From NCBI GenBank assembly GCA_021604865.1, contig BQJU01000013.1, positions 62,001 to 126,000 on the forward strand: 64,000 nucleotides of DNA. Direction: 5' to 3'. The stretch comes from Saprospiraceae bacterium (GTDB lineage: Bacteria; Bacteroidota; Bacteroidia; Chitinophagales; Saprospiraceae). The stretch's first letter is position 1; every line of letters begins with the position of its first letter. The translations under genes were made by a program, and so were the position numbers. Under the pieces are notes generated by a model, which worked only from the letters and a program-made list of their open reading frames with translations, made no database searches and was not told where the DNA came from. Below are positions 1 to 9,230 of the stretch, piece after piece.

Positions 1-808
1 ATTCCATATTGTTTCGAATACGGTTCCAGCCGGCGGCATAAAGAACGCTAGGATTCTCTGGATTAATCAGCAGATCTGTAATGCCTGCTTCCTCACTTAG
101 GTATAAAATATGTGTCCAGGTTTGTCCGCCATCGGTAGACTTATACAATCCTCGGTCATCATTCCTTTTGAATGGCAATCCCATGCAAGACACATAAATA
201 ATATTGGAATCTGTTGGATCAACCACAATTTTAGAGACGATGCGCTGATCTGTCAATCCCAGATGTGTCCAGGTTTGTCCGCCATCAGTACTTTTGTATA
301 CCCCATCACCAATTTGCACATAACCGCCAATATTCGGGTCACCGGTTCCTACATAAACCGTTTCAGGGTCATTGGGGTCTAACGTTATAACTCCAATGGC
401 CAGGAAAAGATTATTGTCAAAAATTGGTGTCCAATTGCTGCCACCATCGATGGTTTTAAAAACCCCACCTGTTGAAAATCCGGTATAAATAATATTCGGA
501 TTGGTTGGATGCACGGCAATCGTATTGACCCGGGCCCCAATATTGGCCGGCCCACGGCCGATCCATTCCAAATCAAAGCCTGGAAATTCGTCCTTAAGCA
601 ATGATTCTAATTTGGCATTTTCTAATGCCTGAGTATATGCTTTGAGATTGATGGTCCCATCCGGATAAGCTCTTTGCAAAAAAAAGTGATCATTGGGTGC
701 ATGCATGTCCGTTAAACGATCACTGCTTTTTTCGTTTCGTTTATCTTCACAAGATAAAAAAACACACAGGAAATTGAAGGCAAGGAGGCTAAGTAGAAAC
801 TTATTCAT
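1..808 (-). CDS. BNR/sortilin-repeat lipoprotein, 3' part missing
   Basis: The reading frame is open from an ATG at 808 to the left edge of the window, so only the first 269 codons are seen. The N-terminus is a lipoprotein signal with a lipobox ending FLSC (Cys20), so the protein is probably anchored in the envelope. The visible part has repeated Asp-box/BNR units: GGVFKTIDGGSNW, GVYKSTDGGQTW and GLYKSTDGGQTW, separated by stretches like HPTNPNIIYTG. This is typical of the multi-bladed beta-propellers (VPS10/sortilin or exo-sialidase-like repeats) of Bacteroidota, which often end in a T9SS sorting domain; that end lies outside. No enzymatic function can be assigned. The propeller fold is confident, the role unknown. 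Confidence 0.85.
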   Translation of the reverse strand, partial: MNKFLLSLLAFNFLCVFLSCEDKRNEKSSDRLTDMHAPNDHFFLQRAYPDGTINLKAYTQALENAKLESLLKDEFPGFDLEWIGRGPANIGARVNTIAVHPTNPNIIYTGFSTGGVFKTIDGGSNWTPIFDNNLFLAIGVITLDPNDPETVYVGTGDPNIGGYVQIGDGVYKSTDGGQTWTHLGLTDQRIVSKIVVDPTDSNIIYVSCMGLPFKRNDDRGLYKSTDGGQTWTHILYLSEEAGITDLLINPENPSVLYAAGWNRIRNNME

Positions 809-938
809 ACGAATCCGGATTTATTAGAGATGTTGATTTTTCTAGGAATAAAACTACTGGAATTTGCACGTATTTTTAAAAGTCTCCCTCGGCAAGTTTG
901 ACAGCTTACAGTCAGAATAGGTAAAAATGTAATATGTT

Positions 939-1790
939 TTATATCATTTCTTCTTGTAGTCGAATGATTTTTCTCAACAATTTCATCATTTTGACATTAA
1001 TAGAAGGTGTTACATTAAAAAATTGGGTGTTGATGGTAATCCAGTCTTCCACTCGGTTGACCTCTGCCAAGTTGTGATAGGCCACTTTTTTAGCTTTTTG
1101 TAAATGGGCTTTCCAATAGATCCCTTTTTCCGTTAAGGCAAACCCTTCTTTGCAAGAGCCCATAATGCTCTGATCACAAATCAACAATATCCGTTCCTGT
1201 GTTTCGGGAAAAAGAAATGCTTTTCCGGCATTTTTTAGTTTATCAATCGGCATCACCAAAAAATCGGTGTATATGGTTTCCTCCTCCTGGTTGAAATCCA
1301 GAAAATCAAGAATCATTTTCCGTAAATCTACCTGTTCCAGTTTTGTAAAATTGTGGTAGCTCAGAATAGCTTCCGGCAACAGAATTTTATTTAGGGTTTT
1401 GCAATGTTTGATCAAATAAAAGTCTAACAATTCGTCCAACAGAAAACGAGCTTTTTGATCCATCTTTTGAATAGCAAGCGAACCACTGAGTCGAATTTGA
1501 TCGGTTTGATTCATAAATTGGTTCACCCTTCTTTCCAATACATCCCGAAAGCCACTTTCATAGACATGCTCTGAGTATTCCTGGCTTGATTTTATCCCCT
1601 GCTCTTCCTCAATGCGCTTTTTTAATTGGCTAAAGAACAGTTCCTTAATCTTCTGTTTGGCATCCCCTCCCCAGTCAATTAGTGGCTCAGCATTATTTTT
1701 TGAGGCAGCTCCTTCCTGGCTAGCTCCACAATTCCAACAAAATTTGGCATTATCTGGAAGTTCAATACCACATTGATAACAATGGATCAT
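939..1790 (-). CDS. Zinc-ribbon protein with PH-like C-terminal region
   Basis: This 283-residue protein opens with a zinc ribbon, CYQCG at residues 4-8 and CWNCG about 15 residues later, giving a CxxC...CxxC site. The middle is charged and helical. The last ~90 residues contain a segment around 'GFALTEKGIYWK' followed by a hydrophobic strand pattern, resembling the small bacterial PH-like domains found behind zinc ribbons in many uncharacterised proteins; that match is from memory of the family. I chose the ATG at 1790 because it places the zinc ribbon at the N-terminus; a longer frame upstream would add a hydrophobic stretch unlike the family. It stands alone between oppositely oriented neighbours. 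Function unknown. Confidence 0.7.
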   Translation of the reverse strand: MIHCYQCGIELPDNAKFCWNCGASQEGAASKNNAEPLIDWGGDAKQKIKELFFSQLKKRIEEEQGIKSSQEYSEHVYESGFRDVLERRVNQFMNQTDQIRLSGSLAIQKMDQKARFLLDELLDFYLIKHCKTLNKILLPEAILSYHNFTKLEQVDLRKMILDFLDFNQEEETIYTDFLVMPIDKLKNAGKAFLFPETQERILLICDQSIMGSCKEGFALTEKGIYWKAHLQKAKKVAYHNLAEVNRVEDWITINTQFFNVTPSINVKMMKLLRKIIRLQEEMI

Positions 1791-2068
1791 AGTTGTTATG
1801 ATGATAATTTTTGTAAAGATAAAAATTATGTGAACCAAGCACAGCAATTTGCTTACAGGGGCCATTAGGCACAGGTTTCCTATTGAGCACTTTGAACAAG
1901 AATTCCTCTGGTTTGTTTCAAAATTAGTTATCTAGGTCGGTAATTAGCGGGCAGCAAAGTTTAAGTTTTCTGTTTCAGGCGAGCTATTTTGCCGCCACTT
2001 CGCTGACTCCTTAATGTGTTTATAAAATAAAAAGTTCAAACCTATGCTCCAAGTTACAACAATATGGT
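1791..2068. other. Divergent intergenic region
   Basis: These 278 bases separate the leftward zinc-ribbon gene from the rightward oxidase subunit gene, so both promoters should lie here. I see no clear TAnnTTTG element close to either start, no strong hairpin and no RNA gene. Confidence 0.4.
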
Positions 2069-2701
2069 ATGAGTGAACAGCAACCGTATAACAAGGTAAA
2101 AAAAGACAGCGAGTACCAATCCTTCGCTTTTCATCCTTATAATGTTGTGCTGGCGCTTCTTCTGTTCAGCCTATCCGCTCTATTTTTAAGTTTATCCATT
2201 GCCTTCATCTACACTCGGATACAGAATAAGCTGCCTCCTATAAAATTGCCATTGATTTTTTTGTTTAACACCCTTATACTGGTAGGCAGCAGTTATACCA
2301 TGTATCTGGCCAAACAGGCCTATTTAAAAGACAATACTCGAAATTATCAGATGGCATTAGTGGCTACTATTATGCTTTCTTTGGTATTTATGGTGGCTCA
2401 ATTCTTTGGTTGGAGAACCCTATTTTCTCAGGAAATTTATATCTATACAGATAATTCGGCCGGTTATTTATATGTTATTTCCGGCTTGCATTTTGCCCAT
2501 ATCATTGCGGGGCTGCCTTTTTTAATTGGGTTTTTATACCAGGCTTTTAAAAATATGAGAGAGCCGGTGAGTGTGTTGGTCTATTTCTCTGATCCTGAAA
2601 AACGGCTTAAATTAAGGCTACTCACTATTTATTGGCATTTTCTTGATGTGTTGTGGATTTACCTAGTTCTTTTCTTCTTGTTAAATCAACTCATCCAGTA
2701 A
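2069..2701 (+). CDS. Cytochrome c oxidase subunit III family protein
   Basis: The product has 210 residues and about five membrane spans (near residues 25-48, 61-82, 92-114, 131-158 and 185-206). Two family landmarks are visible: SGLHFAHIIAG in the fourth span and YWHFLDVLWIYL in the last span, the conserved His/Asp/Trp pattern of heme-copper oxidase subunit III. Subunit III does not carry redox centres; it stabilises subunit I and its proton uptake. No subunit I, II or assembly gene is nearby, so this is an orphan copy that either joins an oxidase encoded elsewhere or belongs to a related membrane complex. Start is the ATG at 2069. Confidence 0.85.
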   Translation: MSEQQPYNKVKKDSEYQSFAFHPYNVVLALLLFSLSALFLSLSIAFIYTRIQNKLPPIKLPLIFLFNTLILVGSSYTMYLAKQAYLKDNTRNYQMALVATIMLSLVFMVAQFFGWRTLFSQEIYIYTDNSAGYLYVISGLHFAHIIAGLPFLIGFLYQAFKNMREPVSVLVYFSDPEKRLKLRLLTIYWHFLDVLWIYLVLFFLLNQLIQ

Positions 2702-2863
2702 TGATTTGGGCCACCTTTAAAAAGGCAAATAACATCACCTTCTACCGGCTATAAATTTTATCTTTGTGCTTTTGAATGCAAAGATCCTCCAAATAAGCGC
2801 ATGATTGACAAAATTATTGAACAATTATGCCCTTTAGGTTTTCTCTGATTATAGATATCTTAC

Positions 2864-2871
2864 TAATTTTG
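2864..2871 (+). promoter_or_regulatory. Candidate -7 element TAATTTTG upstream of TlpA-like gene
   Basis: The octamer matches the Bacteroidota -7 consensus TAnnTTTG exactly and ends 29 bases before the ATG at 2901. No good TTG is seen at the usual distance upstream, so the promoter call is tentative. Confidence 0.35.
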
Positions 2872-2900
2872 TAGCAATTTGTAATTAATCCATTTTGAAC

Positions 2901-4016
2901 ATGAAAAATAAAATCATAGTACTCTTAACTATTGCTCTTGGGTTTTCATTGTGGCAGTGTAGCTCTCCGGGAACGAATATTGAAGGGACGATTGCTAATG
3001 CAAAAGATTTGCAAATTTTCCTTGACAAAGTAGAAATTGGCAAAGCCAACGCAGTGCTGGCCAAGGGAGACATCAACAGTTCGGGTTCTTTTTCTTTCAA
3101 TTTCCCTGAAGGGCTGGAGCCTGGGATTTACAACCTTCGGATAGGCGCTCAAAAAATCAACCTTGCATTCGACGGGCAAGAAAAAAAGGTGACAATTAAT
3201 GGGGATGTGCGAGATATGCAAAGTTATAACTTTGAGGTCAAGGGTTCTAAAGATGCAAAGATTCTGGTAGATATCATGCAGGGTTTAATTGCAAAAAAAG
3301 TAACCTCTGATGATATCGGGCAATTCATAGATACGACGTCCAGTCCTCTGATTGGTGCTTTTGTTGCTTATAAGGCACTTGGTCCCAATGTGAAATTTTT
3401 GGATATGCAAAAAAAGGCCCAGCAAAAATTACTGGCCGAAAATCCGAATTCCATTTCTGCTCAGGAATACGGTAAATACCTCTCACAGGTTGAAACCCAG
3501 GCTGCTGCTCGCCGGAGTACTGAATTGATCCAGGTAGGACAACCCGCTCCAGATATCAAACTAGCTAGCCCTGAAGGTAAAGAATATTCGCTTTCCGACC
3601 TGAAAGGCAAAGTAGTCCTGCTCGACTTCTGGGCCAGTTGGTGTGGTCCTTGCCGCCGAGAAAACCCTAGTGTGGTAAAGGTTTATGATAAGTATAAAAA
3701 AGAGGGTTTTACCGTATTTAGCGTCTCATTAGATGGTGTAGATAGCAGAACCCGAAATGCACTGGCAGGTTCCTCTCAAAATGCAGACGACATGCTGGAA
3801 AGAAGCAAAAAGAAGTGGATGGATGCCATCAAACAAGATGGTCTTGCCTGGGAGTATCATGTCAGTGATCTTAAAAAATGGGAATCTTTTCCTGCCAGCC
3901 TTTATGGTGTGCGCAGTATTCCTCGTACTTTCCTCATTGACCGTGAAGGAAAAATTGCAGCAGTTGGCCTACGTGGAGCTGCTCAAATTGAAGCGGAACT
4001 GCAAAAGCATTTGTAA
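2901..4016 (+). CDS. TlpA/ResA-like thioredoxin lipoprotein (DUF4369 N-terminus)
   Basis: This 371-residue protein starts with a lipoprotein signal ending LWQC. An N-terminal beta-rich domain of DUF4369 type (about residues 25-115) is followed by a helical linker and a thioredoxin domain from about residue 208. The active site is WASWCGPC (Cys248, Cys251) and the cis-proline loop is SIPRTFLID. Such envelope proteins reduce or isomerise disulfides, often for cytochrome c maturation or stress defence. The thioredoxin domain carries an insertion of about 30 residues (around 'SSQNADDMLERSKKKW') between the second strand and the cis-Pro strand, usual for this subgroup. The start is the ATG at 2901; an in-frame TTG two codons earlier is less likely. 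Confidence 0.88.
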   Translation: MKNKIIVLLTIALGFSLWQCSSPGTNIEGTIANAKDLQIFLDKVEIGKANAVLAKGDINSSGSFSFNFPEGLEPGIYNLRIGAQKINLAFDGQEKKVTINGDVRDMQSYNFEVKGSKDAKILVDIMQGLIAKKVTSDDIGQFIDTTSSPLIGAFVAYKALGPNVKFLDMQKKAQQKLLAENPNSISAQEYGKYLSQVETQAAARRSTELIQVGQPAPDIKLASPEGKEYSLSDLKGKVVLLDFWASWCGPCRRENPSVVKVYDKYKKEGFTVFSVSLDGVDSRTRNALAGSSQNADDMLERSKKKWMDAIKQDGLAWEYHVSDLKKWESFPASLYGVRSIPRTFLIDREGKIAAVGLRGAAQIEAELQKHL

Positions 4017-4039
4017 TCGTAGAGAAACTCTGTATGGCA

Positions 4040-4084
4040 AAGCAGAAGAAATCTGGCTAAATTAAGTTCAGATTTCTTCTGCTT
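4040..4084. terminator. Bidirectional terminator, 16-bp perfect stem
   Basis: Bases 4040-4055 (AAGCAGAAGAAATCTG) are perfectly complementary to 4069-4084, with a 13-base loop. The hairpin sits between two convergent genes ending at 4016 and 4094, so it can terminate both. Confidence 0.8.
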
Positions 4085-4093
4085 CCTACCAAG

Positions 4094-4852
4094 TTAAACA
4101 TTTCGAAAAACCGCACAAATAATCCCCGTCGCTACTCCGGCATTTAACGACTCCATGCCTGATCCATCTACCTGGGGAATACGGATTTGTTGATCAACCA
4201 GACTAAGATTTTCTGGAGAGATGCCCTGGCCTTCATTCCCAATAACAATGACTCCAGTCGCAGACACTCTTTTTTCAAAAATATTCTCTCCAGTCATGGT
4301 GGCCCCGTATAACACGAGGTCCGGTAAAGCTTTACGAAGGGCTGAAAGTGTTGTTACTGGCGTATCCACACGCAAAAAAGCCCCCATCGTGGATTGGATC
4401 ACTTTGGGATTGTAAACCTCTACACAATCAGGACTGCAAAATACCTGAGGAATACCAAACCAATCAGCTATGCGCAGGATAGTGCCCATATTACCCGGAT
4501 CCTGAATGCCATCCAGGTAAAGTGATAAATTTTGTTTAACTTGATTGTAATTAGGTGTATTAGAAGGTTGTTTTAAAACGACGAAAACCTGATTAGGCGT
4601 ATTAAGGCTGGAAATTTGGCCCAATTCCGTTATCGAAATATTAAATATTTTATCCCGGTAGGCCAAAAGGAGTTTTTCGTTCGTTGTAATCCACGACTCT
4701 AATGCATAAATTCCTTCAATCTCAATATGCTTTTGGCTAAAGATTTCCTTAGCCATTTTGTCACCTTCAACCACAAAATTATTATACTTTTGTCTAAATT
4801 TTTTTTGACGAAGGGACCGCAAATATTTTATCGTATTTTTTGAAATTGTCAT
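4094..4852 (-). CDS. TrmH/SpoU family RNA 2'-O-methyltransferase
   Basis: The 252-residue product has the SPOUT knot motifs: LDGIQDPGNMGTILRIADWF (motif 1), VIGNEGQGIS (motif 2) and IRIPQVDGSGMESLNAGVA (motif 3), which bind S-adenosylmethionine in the trefoil knot. The N-terminal FVVEGDKMAKEI segment is the RNA-binding domain common to the RlmB/TrmH class. It should 2'-O-methylate a rRNA or tRNA nucleotide; the target cannot be read from sequence. I took the ATG at 4852; a GTG at 4879 would add nine residues and overlap the divergent tamL start. The two genes are only 21 bp apart, so their promoters must overlap each other's 5' ends. Confidence 0.9.
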   Translation of the reverse strand: MTISKNTIKYLRSLRQKKFRQKYNNFVVEGDKMAKEIFSQKHIEIEGIYALESWITTNEKLLLAYRDKIFNISITELGQISSLNTPNQVFVVLKQPSNTPNYNQVKQNLSLYLDGIQDPGNMGTILRIADWFGIPQVFCSPDCVEVYNPKVIQSTMGAFLRVDTPVTTLSALRKALPDLVLYGATMTGENIFEKRVSATGVIVIGNEGQGISPENLSLVDQQIRIPQVDGSGMESLNAGVATGIICAVFRNV

Positions 4853-4873
4853 CAGTCTTTGATCCAAATTCGA

Positions 4874-7336
4874 ATGCACTTACTTTCGCTGGCAAAATAC
4901 GCAATAACCTGCATTATTTGTTTACAGTTGTTAACATCCTGTAACACAGCAAAGTATTTAGAGCCTGACCAGCAATTATTAAAAGGTAATGATATCAAAT
5001 TCATTGCTACAGAAAAAATCAATAACAAGCGTACCCTTCGTTATGAATTATCGACCCTTTACAAACAACAAGAAAACGGAAAATTCTTCTTTATACCCAG
5101 AGAATGGTTCTACCTAGCCACCCAGGGTCCAAACGATACGACGGCACTGGATCGTTTTCAAAAGAGGGTTATTGCCGAAGTCCCCAGCATCTATGATGAG
5201 GGGAAAGCGCAAACCACGCTTGAGGCAATGATCAGCTACCTGCAGTACAAGGGCTATTTTCTTGCAGATGGCTATTTTGAAGACGAGATTCGAAAACACA
5301 AGGCTTACGTCACTTATTTTTTAGACCCAAAACAGAATTATACGATCGACAGTGTCTTTTTCAATAGCCCTGATTCCAATATCCATCACATCGTCAACGG
5401 CATTTCGCAATCCTCCAACTTCAAAAGAGGCAATAGCCTGGACTTGGGACTTTATGAAAAGGAAAAAAAGAGGATTTCCAGCTATTTACGCAACATCGGA
5501 TATGCTAATTTTTACGCAGAATACTTTGAAAGGCTTGAGGTAGACACGATGGTGCATGCCGGCAAAAATATGGCGAATATTTATATCAATATTTTGCCCC
5601 CCTACGGCGATAGCAGTCATCAAGTCTTTAAAATTGGAAGAGTTGACGTATTCCCTGACTTTGATCCCGTCCGGCCTCAGGAACAATTGATAGACACTTT
5701 AATTGAGGGTTATTATTTTCATAACCCCAGTGCCAGTGCCCGTGTAAAACCAATGACCATCATTCGCGAAATTTTCCTGCATTCCGGTGATTTGTTTGAA
5801 CAGGACAACCTTGATAAAAGCAACCTCCAGCTTTCTACTCTTGGCATCTATCGTTTTGTGAGAATTCGCCAGGAGACAGATAGCCTGGATGCCAGTAAGC
5901 TGAATTTCCGTATAGAATTGACGCCTAATCAAAAGATGGAATTAGGATTGGACTTTGAACTCAATTATACCAACCGAAGTAGTTCTTCAGGAACCGGTAA
6001 TTTGATTGGAGTCTCTCTTAGTCCGAGTTTAAAAAACCGCAACTTATTTCGAGGGGCAGAACTTTTGGCAACCAATATTTCTGCCGGGGTAGAGATGGAC
6101 CCTAGTGGCAATGCCATCAGCTTTTGGAATACCATTGATCTCGGGTTTCAGTCAGCCCTCTATTTTCCTCGGTTTCTTGATTATTTCGGCATTTGGAAAG
6201 GATTAAATAAAGTTCCATTTGGTAAAAACAAGCGCTTATTAAGAACTGATTTCTACAATACGCTGAAGGAAAAGGGCGCTACACGAATATCAGGCAGCTA
6301 CAACTTTCTTCAGGTGGTAAAATGGTATCGATACAACCTTTTTAATGCCGCTTATGGTTATGACTTTCAACGATCTCCTACCTCACGATATATCATCAAT
6401 CATATCGGAATCGACTTTTTGGACCCAATCACCGAACCCAATTTTGATTCGCTGCTAACCAGGAACCCCTTTTTACAAAGAAGTTGGGGGCAGCAGGTTT
6501 TTGTAAGTCTTTTATTTCGGGACCTCAACTACGTTTACAACAGTCGGATAAATCGCTTCGGTGAATCCAATTACGTAGGTCTTTCGTTGGAACTGGCTGG
6601 AGCAGAAATTTGGGCGGCCAATGCTATTTACAACGAATTTGCACTGAAACCGACCACATTTAAACTGGGTAATAAAATCGATTTTTCACAGTATGCCGTT
6701 TTTAACGCAGATTTTCGATATTATCGACAATTTGGCCCTAGCCGGAGCATTGCTACCCGGTTTAACATTGGTTTTGCCGTGCCTTTTGGTTTGACGTCTG
6801 ATGTTCCCTATGTCAAACAGCTTTATGTCGGTGGGGCCAATAGTATAAGAGGTTGGGCACCCAGAGGTTTGGGCCCAGGTGGCTATCTCGACCCTCTTTC
6901 CCTTGATCCTGGGCAACGGGAATTGTTGTACCAAACAGGCAATCTTAAACTGGAATTTAACCTGGAATATCGATTCAATATTTTTTGGTTGATGAAAGGG
7001 GCGCTTTTTCTGGATGGAGGAAATGTATGGACTACCAGTCGTGACCTCAATCGGTGTGGTTCTCAGTTTTTGTTTTCATCCAGAACTTCAGATGACTGCA
7101 TCACGGGAGACAATGTGAATGATCCTTTTTACAAACAAATAGCCTTGGCCACAGGCTTTGGTCTGCGGTTTGACTTCAGTTACTTCATTTTTCGCCTTGA
7201 CCTTGGCATCAAACTCCGTTATCCTTATCCGAGTTCCCGGGAAGGTTCTGTGTCTGAATGGGATTATTGGGAGAATTTTAAAGGTTGGGGAATTCGGGAT
7301 ATTAATCCAGAAATTGGATTGGGGTATCCGTTTTAG
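4874..7336 (+). CDS. tamL: Omp85-family assembly lipoprotein TamL (BamA/TamA-like)
   Basis: The 820-residue product has a lipoprotein signal ending LLTSC (Cys23), followed by TAKYLEPDQQLL, characteristic of the Bacteroidota TamL proteins. POTRA-like domains follow (roughly residues 30-350), then a C-terminal 16-strand barrel. The Omp85 loop signature is visible as GGANSIRGWAPRGLGPGG and the protein ends in an aromatic residue (GYPF). In this phylum TamL replaces TamA, partnering TamB to insert outer-membrane proteins. No tamB lies in the window. It is divergent from the RNA methyltransferase gene. I chose the ATG at 4874 because it directly precedes the signal sequence; the TTG at 4859 is less likely. 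Confidence 0.88.
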   Translation: MHLLSLAKYAITCIICLQLLTSCNTAKYLEPDQQLLKGNDIKFIATEKINNKRTLRYELSTLYKQQENGKFFFIPREWFYLATQGPNDTTALDRFQKRVIAEVPSIYDEGKAQTTLEAMISYLQYKGYFLADGYFEDEIRKHKAYVTYFLDPKQNYTIDSVFFNSPDSNIHHIVNGISQSSNFKRGNSLDLGLYEKEKKRISSYLRNIGYANFYAEYFERLEVDTMVHAGKNMANIYINILPPYGDSSHQVFKIGRVDVFPDFDPVRPQEQLIDTLIEGYYFHNPSASARVKPMTIIREIFLHSGDLFEQDNLDKSNLQLSTLGIYRFVRIRQETDSLDASKLNFRIELTPNQKMELGLDFELNYTNRSSSSGTGNLIGVSLSPSLKNRNLFRGAELLATNISAGVEMDPSGNAISFWNTIDLGFQSALYFPRFLDYFGIWKGLNKVPFGKNKRLLRTDFYNTLKEKGATRISGSYNFLQVVKWYRYNLFNAAYGYDFQRSPTSRYIINHIGIDFLDPITEPNFDSLLTRNPFLQRSWGQQVFVSLLFRDLNYVYNSRINRFGESNYVGLSLELAGAEIWAANAIYNEFALKPTTFKLGNKIDFSQYAVFNADFRYYRQFGPSRSIATRFNIGFAVPFGLTSDVPYVKQLYVGGANSIRGWAPRGLGPGGYLDPLSLDPGQRELLYQTGNLKLEFNLEYRFNIFWLMKGALFLDGGNVWTTSRDLNRCGSQFLFSSRTSDDCITGDNVNDPFYKQIALATGFGLRFDFSYFIFRLDLGIKLRYPYPSSREGSVSEWDYWENFKGWGIRDINPEIGLGYPF

Positions 7337-7356
7337 GTATATAGTGAAAGGGGAGC

Positions 7357-7995
7357 TTACTTTTTAAATAGCGACTTTCGGCCATAGTCCTTACAGATGG
7401 GGCATTTTTGGGGATCATGGCCACGTGCAGGACAATACTCCCTTCCAAAAAAGATGATTTGTAGGTGCAGCTTGTTCCAATTTTCTCTTGGAAATAACTT
7501 TTTTAAATCAGCTTCTGTTTTTTCTACGGATTTGCCATTACTCAGCGTCCAGCGATAGGCCAGGCGATGAATGTGGGTATCCACCGGAAAAGCGGGAATG
7601 CCAAAGGCCTGTGACATAACAACCGATGCTGTTTTGTGTCCGACACCTGGCAGAGCTTCCAATGCCTCAAAACTCACGGGAACTTCTCCCTGGTATTCAT
7701 CCAAAAGGATTTGCGACAGGTTGTAAATGGCCTTTGATTTCCTTGGCGATAAACCACATGGCCGGATAATGGATTGAATGTCCTCCACATCCAGCTGAAC
7801 CATTGCCGATGGGTTATCAGCTTTTGCAAATAAATGGGGTGTAACCTTGTTGACCCTTACATCTGTACATTGGGCGGATAACAAAACGGCCACCAGCAAC
7901 GTATAAGGGTCCTGATGATCCAGTGGAATAGGGGTTTCCGGATAAAGTTCTTCCAACTTTTCAGCAATACGGGCGGCTTTTTCCTTTCGTGTCAT
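7357..7995 (-). CDS. nth: Endonuclease III (DNA glycosylase/AP lyase)
   Basis: This 212-residue protein carries the helix-hairpin-helix motif LPGVGHKTASVV with the catalytic Lys, followed by the catalytic Asp in FPVDTHIHRLAYR. It should excise oxidised pyrimidines in base-excision repair. The C-terminal iron-sulfur loop is unusual: the cysteines read C-x9-C-x2-C (in CPARGHDPQKCPIC) and no fourth cysteine follows before the end, whereas the classical enzyme has C-x6-C-x2-C-x5-C. The cluster may be absent or ligated differently. The start is only 8 bp after the purM stop, so purM and nth form an operon. The 3' end is 20 bp from the convergent tamL end. Confidence 0.9.
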   Translation of the reverse strand: MTRKEKAARIAEKLEELYPETPIPLDHQDPYTLLVAVLLSAQCTDVRVNKVTPHLFAKADNPSAMVQLDVEDIQSIIRPCGLSPRKSKAIYNLSQILLDEYQGEVPVSFEALEALPGVGHKTASVVMSQAFGIPAFPVDTHIHRLAYRWTLSNGKSVEKTEADLKKLFPRENWNKLHLQIIFFGREYCPARGHDPQKCPICKDYGRKSLFKK

Positions 7996-8003
7996 AGCTA
8001 AAT

Positions 8004-9176
8004 TTAATAGTCAAAAGTGCCATGTGGCGTTTCAAGGCGTACATGTTCTCCCTCAGCTTGTTCGACATAGCCAATAATTTTGGCATCAATATCAAATGAT
8101 TTTGCCAGATCAACCATTGAGGCAGCAGCTTCGGCAGTGGTGTAGACTTCAAGTCGATGTCCCATATTAAACACCTGGTACATTTCTTTCCAAGTTGTAC
8201 CACTTTCCTCCTGAATCAGTTGGAACAGTGGAGGAATAGGCAATAAATCATTTTTGATGACTCTCCTATTCTTAATGAATTTCCCGACTTTGGACTGACC
8301 GCCGCCAGTACAATGGATCAGTCCGTGAATGTTGGAACGCTGATTATCCAAAAGCACCTTCAAATAAGGCAAATAAGTTCTGGTTGGCGACAAGACCAAT
8401 TTGCCGATGTCGATTGACTGGCCATCAATATCAATTTGATCCGTCAGCCGTTTATTACCTACAAAGACTACAGACTCAGGGGTATTCGGATCAAAACTAT
8501 CTGGGTATTTCGCAGCATAATCGTGGTGAAATACATCGTGCCGGGCAGAAGTTAGTCCATTACTACCCATACCTCCATTGTAGGCATCTTCATAACTGGC
8601 CTTACCATAAGAAGCCAATCCCACTATTACGTCTCCTGGCTGAATATCATTAATTATCAGGTCCGCACGTTTCATCCTGGCAAAGGCTGTAAAGCCAACA
8701 TCAACTGTACGCACTATGTCGCCTACATCCGCAGTCTCCCCCCCAGAAAGATGTATTTTCACCCCATAGTCAGCCATTTGCTTTTGTATGTCTACCGCGG
8801 CATTGATCAGGGTGCTGATCACGTCTCCCGAGATCAGATTTTTATTGCGGCCAATCGTCGAAGAGATGATGATATCATCAACACAACCCACACAAGCCAT
8901 ATCATCCAGGTTCATGATCAGCGCATCCTGAGCGATACCTTTCCATACCGACAAATCTCCGGTTTCCCGCCAATACATATAGGCCAAACTAGTCTTGGTG
9001 CCTGCGGTATCGGCATGCATTAAATTACAGAAATCCGGATCGCCAGCTGCAATATCGGGGATGATTTTGCAGAAGGCATTGGGATACAACCCTTTGTCTA
9101 AATGCTGAATAGCAGCATGTACTTCATCCTTAGTTGCAGAGACCCCTCGCAGGTTATATTTATACTGATTACTCAT
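8004..9176 (-). CDS. purM: Phosphoribosylformylglycinamidine cyclo-ligase (AIR synthase)
   Basis: The product (390 residues) converts FGAM to AIR with ATP in purine synthesis. Family features are the N-terminal glycine/asparagine region, MHADTAGTKTSLAY, the ALIMNLDDMACVG segment, LSGGETADVGDIVRTVDVG and the C-terminal GLIHCTGGGQSKVGKF. It is longer than the ~345-residue E. coli enzyme, in line with the extended Bacteroidota form. The ATG at 9176 was chosen because the family N-terminus begins there; an upstream extension would run through the promoter. It is cotranscribed with nth. Confidence 0.92.
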   Translation of the reverse strand: MSNQYKYNLRGVSATKDEVHAAIQHLDKGLYPNAFCKIIPDIAAGDPDFCNLMHADTAGTKTSLAYMYWRETGDLSVWKGIAQDALIMNLDDMACVGCVDDIIISSTIGRNKNLISGDVISTLINAAVDIQKQMADYGVKIHLSGGETADVGDIVRTVDVGFTAFARMKRADLIINDIQPGDVIVGLASYGKASYEDAYNGGMGSNGLTSARHDVFHHDYAAKYPDSFDPNTPESVVFVGNKRLTDQIDIDGQSIDIGKLVLSPTRTYLPYLKVLLDNQRSNIHGLIHCTGGGQSKVGKFIKNRRVIKNDLLPIPPLFQLIQEESGTTWKEMYQVFNMGHRLEVYTTAEAAASMVDLAKSFDIDAKIIGYVEQAEGEHVRLETPHGTFDY

Positions 9177-9193
9177 GGTAGAAACTTTGCGCG

Positions 9194-9201
9194 CAAAGGT
9201 A
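9194..9201 (-). promoter_or_regulatory. Candidate -7 element TACCTTTG of purM
   Basis: On the minus strand TACCTTTGC lies 17 bases upstream of the purM ATG and matches TAnnTTTG exactly, in the position where Bacteroidota promoters often lie. A clear -33 TTG is not obvious. Confidence 0.55.
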
Positions 9202-9230
9202 CAACTTTCCCTGAAAAGCTCCTGAGCGCT

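Noticed and set aside
110-382. 90-codon plus-strand frame
   Set aside because: The opposite strand encodes the conserved BNR-repeat lipoprotein across the whole interval; this is its mirror.
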